Below are positions 8,237 to 14,660 of a DNA stretch of 59,637 nucleotides, piece after piece. The DNA comes from Verrucomicrobiia bacterium (GTDB lineage Bacteria > Verrucomicrobiota > Verrucomicrobiia > JADLBR01), in assembly GCA_020847615.1 (NCBI GenBank), contig JADLBR010000011.1, forward strand, positions 1 to 59,637, read 5' to 3'. The notes beneath the pieces are model-generated. The model worked only from the letters and a program-made list of their open reading frames with translations. It made no database searches and was not told the origin of the DNA. Each line of letters opens with the position of its first letter. Position 1 is the first letter of the stretch. The position numbers and the translations under genes are program-made.

Positions 8237-8429
8237 GGGCCATCTCCCGGGCCACCGCCCGTTCGATATCTTCCGCACTCCACGCGGGGTGTTGCTGCCT
8301 GAGCGCCGCCAGACGCGTCTCCCGCGCCGTCTTGAGCAGGCCGCGCGCGACGCCCCACTTCTCGGAGGGACTCATCTCACGGAATCGCCGGATCTGAATC
8401 GGGTGCAACGGTTCTAGGTCCACCGTCAC
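8223..8429 (-). CDS. Small helical partner of the nucleotidyltransferase
   Basis: This 68-residue protein contains MSPSEKWGVARGLLKTAR, a helical linker, then LRQQHPAWSAEDIERAVAREM. The pattern (R-x-M-[ST]-P-x-E-[KR] ... A-x-R-x-x-H-P-x-x-[ST]-x-E-[ED]) is one I recognise as a widespread small protein encoded just before a nucleotidyltransferase in many unrelated bacteria. Its stop overlaps the partner's GTG start by 14 nt, so they are translationally coupled. It starts at GTG 8429; a second GTG at 8423 is also possible. Function is unknown. Confidence 0.68.
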   Translation of the reverse strand: MTVDLEPLHPIQIRRFREMSPSEKWGVARGLLKTARETRLAALRQQHPAWSAEDIERAVAREMARART

Positions 8430-8524
8430 CAGCCTACCACCCGAGGGCCGCGATGTCAGCGGCAACCCTTGATCCCGATCGGCCCCCGGAGGCCCGGGAG
8501 GGCCCGCGCCTCGCGGGCCGCGCC

Positions 8525-9322
8525 TCAGCCGCCCGCCGGCGGGGCCGACGCTCCAGGCGAAGGCCCACCGCCCGCCGGAGCCAGTTGCCGCGCGGCCATT
8601 CCGTCCAGCCACGCCTGGTAGTCCTCCGCGGCATCCACGTACAGCCAGGCCTTCATGCTGTAGTGTCCCGCCCCGCAGAGCTGTCCGCACACGACCTCGT
8701 ACTCGCCCTCCCGGATCGGCTTGAACCAGATCGGCACGCTCGTTCCCGGGATCGCGTCCTGCGCGATCCGCATGTGCGGCAGCGCAAAATTGTGGATCAC
8801 GTCCCGCGAGCTGATGTGGGCGATCGCCTGCCGGCCCGCGGGAAGGTGCATCTCGTTGATCGTCAGCAGGTCGTCCCTCGCGTCGGGATCGCCCCTGTCC
8901 AGCCCGATCGGGTTCTGGGCGTCGATGAGCCCCGGATCCTGCCGCCCGAATTTGCCGTCCTTGCCGGGATAATGAAAATTCCAGCCGAACTGCTGCGCGA
9001 TGACACGGACCACCACGGCGTCCCGGTCCGACGGCATCTCGTTCACCCGCGCCGACCACAGCGGGAAAGCGAAGGCGATCAGCAGGAACGCCTCCACGAT
9101 CACCACCGAGATCTCCGCGTGCGTCGAGAAGTGCGATCGCATCCCATAGTAGCTCGCCTTGGGGTTCGCCCTCCGGTTGAACCGGATCAGGCAGTAGGCG
9201 AAGAACGCGCCCCAGAAGACGAAGAGCGCCAGCATGAACCAGTGCACCAGCTCCAGCATGTGGTCGATCTGCGCCCCGTGCTCCGAGGCGTTCATCGGCA
9301 AACCCAGCAACCTGTTGATCAT
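8525..9322 (-). CDS. coxB: Cytochrome c oxidase subunit II
   Basis: Subunit II docks cytochrome c and carries the binuclear CuA centre in the periplasm. The 265-residue protein has two N-terminal membrane helices (about residues 22-45 and 70-92), the conserved AQQFGWNF (usually AQQWGW) and the CuA loop CGQLCGAGHYSMK near 215-230, with both cysteines, the histidine and the methionine. A Pro/Gly/Ala-rich tail ends it. The ATG at 9322 follows a strong GGAGGGAGGA and overlaps the upstream stop as ATGA. The frame is open further upstream, but that part does not look like CoxB. It is the last gene of the oxidase operon, whereas coxB is usually first. No fused cytochrome c domain is seen. Confidence 0.95.
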   Translation of the reverse strand: MINRLLGLPMNASEHGAQIDHMLELVHWFMLALFVFWGAFFAYCLIRFNRRANPKASYYGMRSHFSTHAEISVVIVEAFLLIAFAFPLWSARVNEMPSDRDAVVVRVIAQQFGWNFHYPGKDGKFGRQDPGLIDAQNPIGLDRGDPDARDDLLTINEMHLPAGRQAIAHISSRDVIHNFALPHMRIAQDAIPGTSVPIWFKPIREGEYEVVCGQLCGAGHYSMKAWLYVDAAEDYQAWLDGMAARQLAPAGGGPSPGASAPPAGG

Positions 9323-9549
9323 CGTCCTCCCTCCGCCGCGACCCGACGGGCGCGCATCGCCAGGTAGACCATGAAGGCCGCGAACGCCGCCAGCACGCAG
9401 GCCACCAGACCCAGCAGGAACAGGATCGCCCCACCCGCCGCCTCGCTCACCGGCTGCCCCTTGCCCCCGAAACACACCGCGCACGCCTCGAGGCCGCCCG
9501 GCGCCAGCAGGCCCGCCCCAATCGCCACCGCAAGTTGCTTTCGCGCCAT
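9319..9549 (-). CDS. Small membrane protein of the oxidase operon
   Basis: The 76-residue product begins MARKQLAVAIGAGLL and contains CAVCFGGKG in its first third, then one strong membrane helix (about 45-68) and a basic tail. The early hydrophobic run followed by cysteines could be a short signal or anchor; the CxxC could bind metal. It overlaps the coxB start by four bases (ATGA) and follows another small membrane gene by five bases, so it belongs to the oxidase operon. It could be an assembly factor or a small subunit. I do not recognise a named family. Confidence 0.6.
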   Translation of the reverse strand: MARKQLAVAIGAGLLAPGGLEACAVCFGGKGQPVSEAAGGAILFLLGLVACVLAAFAAFMVYLAMRARRVAAEGGR

Positions 9550-9554
9550 CCCGC

Positions 9555-9755
9555 TCACTCCAGATCCAGGTTCTTGGACTTCTTGAAGAACCACGCCTCG
9601 TATCCCGCGAGCGCCAGCGCCACCGCCGCCGAGCCGATCGCGTACCCGAGCCCGGAGCCGGTCTCCCGATACTGCCCCCAGCTCCACCAGCAGAACCACC
9701 CGGCCAGCAGCAGCGCGGCGTTCACGAACACCAGATGAAAATACTTGAGCGACAT
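9555..9755 (-). CDS. Small two-helix membrane protein of the oxidase operon
   Basis: The 66-residue protein has two predicted membrane helices (about residues 5-25 and 35-54) separated by a short polar turn, and ends in KKSKNLDLE. It starts one base after the subunit IV stop, so it is co-translated with it. The position between subunits IV and II suggests an accessory oxidase subunit or assembly helper. No named family is recognised. Confidence 0.6.
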   Translation of the reverse strand: MSLKYFHLVFVNAALLLAGWFCWWSWGQYRETGSGLGYAIGSAAVALALAGYEAWFFKKSKNLDLE

Positions 9756-9756
9756 A

Positions 9757-10101
9757 TCACTGCGTCCCGGAAACCGGATCCTTGAGCGCGAAGATCGAGA
9801 GCACCACGAGCGCGAAAAAGAACACCACCGTGAATGCCATGAACCGGTGCACCATGACCTTCTCGTGCAGCAGGTGCATGAAGATCGACGCCACCAGCCC
9901 GGCCTTGACCACGGCGATCAGCAGCGCGATGAACACGTGCCCCGCCACCCCGATCGGCAGGTACGAGGCCAGCACGGTCACCACCGTAAGCGCCAGCAGG
10001 TACAGGAATACCTGGATGTAGTGGTGCGACCAACCGTGGGCCAAGATCGCCCTGGCGCCCTCCCAAAAGCCCCTCTTCTCAACCGCCGGCACCTCAGCCA
10101 T
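9757..10101 (-). CDS. coxD: Cytochrome c oxidase subunit IV (bacterial type)
   Basis: This 114-residue protein has three membrane helices. The family signature is visible in the second and third: FIALLIAVVKAGLVASIFMHLLHEK and FFFALVVLSIFAL (given as family features, about residues 58-105). Bacterial subunit IV is a small helper of the aa3 oxidase core. The ATG at 10101 follows GGAGG at a proper distance, while the longer open frame upstream does not resemble the family. It lies eight bases after coxC and two bases before the next small gene. Confidence 0.88.
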   Translation of the reverse strand: MAEVPAVEKRGFWEGARAILAHGWSHHYIQVFLYLLALTVVTVLASYLPIGVAGHVFIALLIAVVKAGLVASIFMHLLHEKVMVHRFMAFTVVFFFALVVLSIFALKDPVSGTQ

Positions 10102-10109
10102 CGCGCCTC

Positions 10110-11009
10110 CTACAGCAGATACAACACCGGAAACAGGAAGATCCACACCAGGTCCACAAAATGCCAGAAGAGCCCGCCCACCTCGACGCGGTTCGCGAGA
10201 TGCTCCGGATCCACATGGAACATCTTGGCCCCGGGCATCCAGAAATAGAACAGCACGACCATCCCCCCGAGCACGTGCAGGGCGTGCAGCCCCGTCAGGG
10301 TGAAGTAGATGGCGTAATAGGTGCTGTACTTTGGGGCAAACACCCCCCAACGCGCGACATCCGCCAGCGCGATCCGCAGCGACGCCCCGTGGCCGCCCGC
10401 CCCCGCCACCTCGTGCTTCGCCTCCCCGCCGTGACCATCGCCGCCGCCATGGGCCGCGCCCTTGTGCGCCGCGTCCGGGACGAACTCGATCACCCCCGCG
10501 CCCGCCTCGCCGACGCGATGCCCAGAAATCTCGAAATGCGGCGTCCGGCCCGGCCTCGCGCCGTGCCCATCCGTGTTCGTCTTGATCTTCGCGCCAAGCG
10601 CCCTCAGCTCGGGCTCATACTTTCGGAACGACGCCTCGTCCCGGAAGACCACACCGTGGTGCGTGAACTTGTCGCGGTACTCGATCGACTTGATCACCAT
10701 GAACCCGCACCCGCACGCCAGCGTCGCCCCCATCCAGACCCGGAATTGCCCGAAATCCCTCATCTTGAGCGACACCCACGCCAGCACCATCGTGATGCTC
10801 GAGGTGATCAGCACGAACGTGTTGGTCAAGCCCAGCGGCACGTTGAGCACGTGGTGCGGCCAGTAATCCGCGCCCATCCTCAGGAAGATGTACGCGGAGA
10901 AAAGCCCGCCGAAGAGCATCACCTCAGAGGCGAGGAACAGCCAGATGCCGACCTTGGCGTTCCACAGGCCCGTGTCGGGCCGAGCGTGGACGGTGTAGGG
11001 TATCTCCAT
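10110..11009 (-). CDS. coxC: Cytochrome c oxidase subunit III with a His/Gly-rich insert
   Basis: Subunit III is the seven-helix membrane subunit that stabilises the oxidase core. The ends are classical: WLFLASEVMLFGGLFSAY near residue 25, and ALHVLGGMV and FWHFVDLVWIFLFPVLYLL at the C-terminus. The 299-residue length exceeds the usual ~200-260. Residues about 115-215 hold a soluble insert with a His/Gly-rich stretch (GGGDGHGGEAKHE) that other CoxC proteins lack. It could bind metal or simply be a linker. The ATG at 11009 follows GGGGTGGG. It lies eight bases after coxA and eight before subunit IV. Confidence 0.94.
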   Translation of the reverse strand: MEIPYTVHARPDTGLWNAKVGIWLFLASEVMLFGGLFSAYIFLRMGADYWPHHVLNVPLGLTNTFVLITSSITMVLAWVSLKMRDFGQFRVWMGATLACGCGFMVIKSIEYRDKFTHHGVVFRDEASFRKYEPELRALGAKIKTNTDGHGARPGRTPHFEISGHRVGEAGAGVIEFVPDAAHKGAAHGGGDGHGGEAKHEVAGAGGHGASLRIALADVARWGVFAPKYSTYYAIYFTLTGLHALHVLGGMVVLFYFWMPGAKMFHVDPEHLANRVEVGGLFWHFVDLVWIFLFPVLYLL

Positions 11010-11017
11010 GCCCACCC

Positions 11018-12850
11018 CTAGCGGGGCCCCTCCCACTGCGGCGCAAAATCCCGCTCGTGCCCGGGCACGCTGTACTCGTAAGGCCCGCGCCCCACTTCGA
11101 TCGGGCGCTCGAAATTCCCGTGCGGCGGCGGCGTCGGCGTCGCCCACTCCAGCGTCGTCGCCTCCCACGGGTTATCCCCCGCCCGCTCTCCCCTCCAGAT
11201 GCTCGCGAACACGTTGATGATGAATGGCAGCTGCGCCGCCGCCAGCACGAACGCGGAAATCGACATGAACTCGTTCCAGTGGATCACGGCCTTTGCCAGC
11301 TCGTACGTCGGGCTCTCAAACGTCCCGCCCCCGTCATACCACCTCCGGTGCACGCCCGCCATGCCCTGCAGGAACATCGGCAGGAAAATCCCATTCATGC
11401 AGATCAGCGATGGCCAGAAGTGCACCTTCCCCCAGAATTCGCTCATCCGCCGCCCCGTGACCTTCGGGTACCAGTGATATATCCCGGCGAAGAGCGCGAA
11501 GATCGTGCCCGGCGCCACCACGTAGTGAAAATGCCCGATCACGTAGTAGGTGTCGTGCAGCGCCAGGTCGATGGCGCTGAAGGCCAGCGGCAGCCCCGTC
11601 AGTCCCCCGAGCCCGAACATCGGAATGAACGCCGCCGCAAACAGCATCGGCGTCGTGAACCGGATCGACCCTCCCCACAGCGAGATCAGAAGCGCCGTCA
11701 GGATGATCACCGAGGGCACCGAGATCAGCACCGTCGTGGTCTGGAAGAACGTGCTCACCCTCGCCCCCATCCCGGTCAGGTACATGTGGTGCGCCCACAC
11801 CACGAAGGACAGAAACCCGACCGCGATCGAGGCGAACACCAGCGACCTGTACCCCCAGATCGGCTTGCGGCTGTTCACCGCGATCACCTCGCACACGATC
11901 CCCATCGCCGGAAGGATCAGCACGTACACCTCCGGATGCCCGAGAAACCAGAACAGGTGCTGCCAGAGGATCGGGCTCCCCCCGCCGCTCGCCTCAAGCA
12001 ACTTGCCCCCCACGTACAGGCCCGATGGCACGAAGAAACTCGTGCCCGCCAACCGGTCCATCAGTTGCATGACGCCCGCCGCCTCCAGCGGCGGGAATGC
12101 CAGCAACAGCAGGAATGCGGTCACGAGCTGGGCCCACACGAAAAACGGCATCCGCATCCACGACATGCCCTTCGCACGGAGCTGGATGATCGTCGTGATA
12201 AAGTTCACCGAGCCCAACAGCGACGAGGTGATCAGCAGCACCATCGCGATCAGCCACAGCGTCTGCCCGTTGAATACCGGGTGAAATGCCACCGTCGGCG
12301 CCAGCGCCTGCGTGTCCGCCACGTTCGCCAGCGGCGAATACGACGTCCACCCCGATTTCGCGGAACCCCCCGGCACGAAGAAACTCGCCAGCATCAGCAC
12401 CCCGCCCCAAAAGTACGCGTGGTAGCTCGCCATGTTGATCCGCGGAAACGCCATGTCGGGCGCGCCGATCTGAAGCGGCACCACGTAGTTGCCGAACGCG
12501 CCAAAGGCCAGCGGGACCACGCCCAGGAATATCATGATCGTCCCGTGCATCGCCCCGAAACTGTTGTACAGGTCCGGCGACATGACCCCGCCCGGCAAGA
12601 ACGGATGCTGCGGCGAAAACAGCTTCCCCACCACGGGCAACGGCTGCCCAGGATAGGCCAGTTGCCAGCGCATCGCCAGCATCAGGAAGAACCCAAACAG
12701 CAGAAACACCAGCGCGGTGAGCCCGTACTGCACCCCGATCACCTTGTGATCGGTCGAGAATATGTAACTCGCCCACACCGACTGCCGGGCGTGCGCGCCC
12801 CCGCCACCGCCCGACCCGTGCGCCGCCGCCATCGTGCTCGATCCAGACAT
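11018..12850 (-). CDS. coxA: Cytochrome c oxidase subunit I (A1 type)
   Basis: Subunit I carries heme a, heme a3 and CuB and pumps protons. The 610-residue protein shows all core motifs. These are the early heme-a histidine region (MHGTIMIFL), the CuB/Tyr motif GHPEVYVLILPAMG with the glutamate that marks A1-type oxidases, the histidine pair in WAHHMY, and GHFHYVVAPG with the last heme ligands. A Gly-rich leader precedes the first helix. The start is uncertain: ATG 12850 (MSGSST) fits, the frame is open to 12892, and an internal ATG at about 12832 would drop a few residues. It is the first gene of the operon and reads leftward into coxC, coxD, two small genes and coxB. No heme A synthase or Sco gene is nearby. 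Confidence 0.96.
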   Translation of the reverse strand: MSGSSTMAAAHGSGGGGGAHARQSVWASYIFSTDHKVIGVQYGLTALVFLLFGFFLMLAMRWQLAYPGQPLPVVGKLFSPQHPFLPGGVMSPDLYNSFGAMHGTIMIFLGVVPLAFGAFGNYVVPLQIGAPDMAFPRINMASYHAYFWGGVLMLASFFVPGGSAKSGWTSYSPLANVADTQALAPTVAFHPVFNGQTLWLIAMVLLITSSLLGSVNFITTIIQLRAKGMSWMRMPFFVWAQLVTAFLLLLAFPPLEAAGVMQLMDRLAGTSFFVPSGLYVGGKLLEASGGGSPILWQHLFWFLGHPEVYVLILPAMGIVCEVIAVNSRKPIWGYRSLVFASIAVGFLSFVVWAHHMYLTGMGARVSTFFQTTTVLISVPSVIILTALLISLWGGSIRFTTPMLFAAAFIPMFGLGGLTGLPLAFSAIDLALHDTYYVIGHFHYVVAPGTIFALFAGIYHWYPKVTGRRMSEFWGKVHFWPSLICMNGIFLPMFLQGMAGVHRRWYDGGGTFESPTYELAKAVIHWNEFMSISAFVLAAAQLPFIINVFASIWRGERAGDNPWEATTLEWATPTPPPHGNFERPIEVGRGPYEYSVPGHERDFAPQWEGPR

Positions 12851-13187
12851 GCGAATGACGCAACACTCTGCCCATATTGATATTCGCGGCAAATGAATTA
12901 TTAGGCCCTCTTTGATACGTAAACCGTTAATCTAATTAATGGGCCCATCCCCGGCCCCGTTTTGGGGGCCGCCGCCGGGGATGGAAATGTGGCCCTCCTG
13001 GTGATGGATGGGCCCGGGCGCTCAGCCACCGCGCCCCGGTCTGGCGACCGTCGCCGCACCCGGAATTCTCGGGCCAAATCCCGCTCTCGAGCCAGCCCGA
13101 CCGCGGCGAACACATTTTTCTCGCCCCTGGCCGCGCCAACGACATCATGCCAATGGGCATCAACCGGAACAAGAAAGGGAGGAGACC
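12851..13187. promoter_or_regulatory. Divergent promoter region between coxA and the GYF-domain gene
   Basis: The part near coxA is AT-rich (12880-12940). On the minus strand it holds a possible -10 TAATAA close to 12898-12904, with TTTACG-like sequence upstream at a short spacing; I rate this weak. A long hairpin occupies 12945-12984 (stem CCATCCCCGGC with GCCGGGGATGG, plus an inner GGCCCC/GGGGCC). It has no T-run, so it may be a regulatory hairpin in the leader rather than a terminator. No gene is evident in the rest. Confidence 0.4.
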
Positions 13188-14090
13188 ATGAATTATCACA
13201 TCATAGGCGGCGATGGCCAGGAGTACGGCCCAGTTTCCGATGCGACGATCCGCGAGTGGATTGCCGACGGTCGGCTGGACCACGATTCCAAGATCCGGCC
13301 CGAGGGTGCCCCGGAGTGGGCCACGGTGGGTGATTCTCCCGAGTTCGGCGATGCCCTGGTACCCGGCGAGCCCGCGCCCCGGGGCGCTGCGGGCACCGTC
13401 GATATCGGCGCCTGCGTCTCAGAGGGATTCTCGCTGTTCGGCAAGCACTGGCTGAACCTGGTGCTCGCCTGCCTGATCTTCATTGCCATCTCGATCGCGG
13501 CGGGCCTGGTCACCAGCGTCTTGTCGACTCCCTTCACCGTCACCCTGCAGGCCATCGCGAAGGGCGCGGAACCGGACCTCGCCCAGATCGCCTGGCAGGT
13601 GCCGCTCTATCTGATCTGCTTGCTCATCAACATCGCGTTCACGACGCTGCTCTACGCCGGCGGTTTCCGTTTCTTGACCCGGATCGCCCGCGGCTACGAG
13701 CCCGCCATTCCGGATCTCTTCGCCGCATTCCGGGAACGGACGGTCGCCGTCATGCTCACCGGTCTCCTGTCCGCGCTCGTTTGCCTCGCGGGATACCTGC
13801 TCTGCATCCTGCCCGGTATCTATCTTCAGGTCGGATACATCTATGCGCCGCTCATCGCCCTCGAGAAGAACGTCGGCGTGTGGGAGGCCATGGAGGCCAG
13901 CCGACGAATGATCCACCCCCAGTGGTGGCAGATGCTCGTGCTCGTCATCCTCATGGTCGTATTCTGCCTCGCCGGGGTGATCCTCTGCGGCGTCGGCATC
14001 CTCGCGGCATACCCCATCTGCGGCCTGATGTTCGCGAAGGCCTACTGCGACCTATTCAACAAGGCGCGCGCCGGCACAGCCGCCCGATAG
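13188..14090 (+). CDS. GYF_2-domain membrane protein
   Basis: The 300-residue protein starts with a GYF_2-type domain (about residues 1-50; MNYHIIGGDGQEYGPVS, then IREWIADGRLD and the W of PEWATV), a peptide-binding fold common in bacterial membrane proteins. Five or six membrane helices follow (about 85-285), with an amphipathic section holding VWEAMEASRRMI. This is the layout of the DUF975/YckC-like glycerophosphoryl-diester-associated membrane families. The ATG at 13188 follows AAAGGGAGGAG. It stands alone, ending just before a terminator. It may sense or organise membrane partners; no enzyme motif is seen. Confidence 0.75.
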   Translation: MNYHIIGGDGQEYGPVSDATIREWIADGRLDHDSKIRPEGAPEWATVGDSPEFGDALVPGEPAPRGAAGTVDIGACVSEGFSLFGKHWLNLVLACLIFIAISIAAGLVTSVLSTPFTVTLQAIAKGAEPDLAQIAWQVPLYLICLLINIAFTTLLYAGGFRFLTRIARGYEPAIPDLFAAFRERTVAVMLTGLLSALVCLAGYLLCILPGIYLQVGYIYAPLIALEKNVGVWEAMEASRRMIHPQWWQMLVLVILMVVFCLAGVILCGVGILAAYPICGLMFAKAYCDLFNKARAGTAAR

Positions 14091-14102
14091 CCCGCCCGGC
14101 CC

Positions 14103-14132
14103 AAAAAAAAGCGCCCGCCGAGGCGGGCGCTT
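14103..14132 (-). terminator. Rho-independent terminator of the small secreted protein gene
   Basis: On the minus strand an 11-bp stem (AAGCGCCCGCC / GGCGGGCGCTT) is followed by eight Ts, 27 bases after the stop of the gene at 14159-14536. It sits between convergent genes and could also end the rightward GYF gene, though less well on that side. Confidence 0.88.
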
Positions 14133-14158
14133 AACTATTGAGGGATCCGCACCCGGAA

Positions 14159-14536
14159 TTACTCGGTGCCGCCCTTCTTCTTCTTGCCACCGCCCTTGGC
14201 CGCCGCGGTGTTCCCGTTGATGCTCATGGCCGCGTCACCCTTCTTGTTGGGCACGACCACGACGCGCAGGCCCTCGGTGAGATCGGCCAGGGTCTTGTCG
14301 GCCTTGTCGATCTTGATCTTGGTCTTTTCGCTGATCGTGAAGGTCTTCGCCTCGCCGCCCTTCGCCTCGACCGTCACGGTCTTCGCAGAGGCATCGACCG
14401 ACTTGACCACGCCCATCACGGCATTCGCGGGGGGCCCCTTCTTCTTCTCCCCACCCGTAGCGTCTTGAGAGAATGCCGACAGAGGGAGCAGGGCCGCAAG
14501 AGCCAGCGCGGCACCGGTGAAATACGCCATCTTCAT
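14159..14536 (-). CDS. Small secreted protein (DUF5666-like)
   Basis: The 125-residue product has a clear signal peptide (MKMAYFTGAALALAALLPL to SAFSQD). The mature part is mostly beta strand and alternates Val/Thr with Lys/Asp (MGVVKSVDASAKTVTVEAKGG, ISEKTKIKIDK). It ends in a Lys/Gly-rich tail. The pattern 'G-x-V-x-S-V-D-x-x-x-x-T-V-T-V' recalls DUF5666 periplasmic proteins of unknown role. A terminator follows directly, so it is a single-gene unit. The high lysine content suggests binding to an acidic partner such as a polysaccharide or nucleic acid, but this is only inference. Confidence 0.7.
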   Translation of the reverse strand: MKMAYFTGAALALAALLPLSAFSQDATGGEKKKGPPANAVMGVVKSVDASAKTVTVEAKGGEAKTFTISEKTKIKIDKADKTLADLTEGLRVVVVPNKKGDAAMSINGNTAAAKGGGKKKKGGTE

Positions 14537-14660
14537 ACCGTTCTTACCTTATTCTCAACTTTTAAGATCGGAGATTGTTGGAAGACCCGATGGCGCACCC
14601 GACCTTCGCGCGCCCCAGGGAAATCTTGCGTGTTCCAGAGTATCGTGTCGGAGATTAGTG

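Noticed and set aside
11057-12880. A 607-codon plus-strand frame opposite coxA
   Set aside because: Antisense to a complete subunit I; its Arg/His/Pro-rich composition has no domain.
12945-12984. The strong hairpin between coxA and the GYF gene as a terminator
   Set aside because: No T-run on either side, and it lies between divergent genes; it is better described as a leader or regulatory hairpin.
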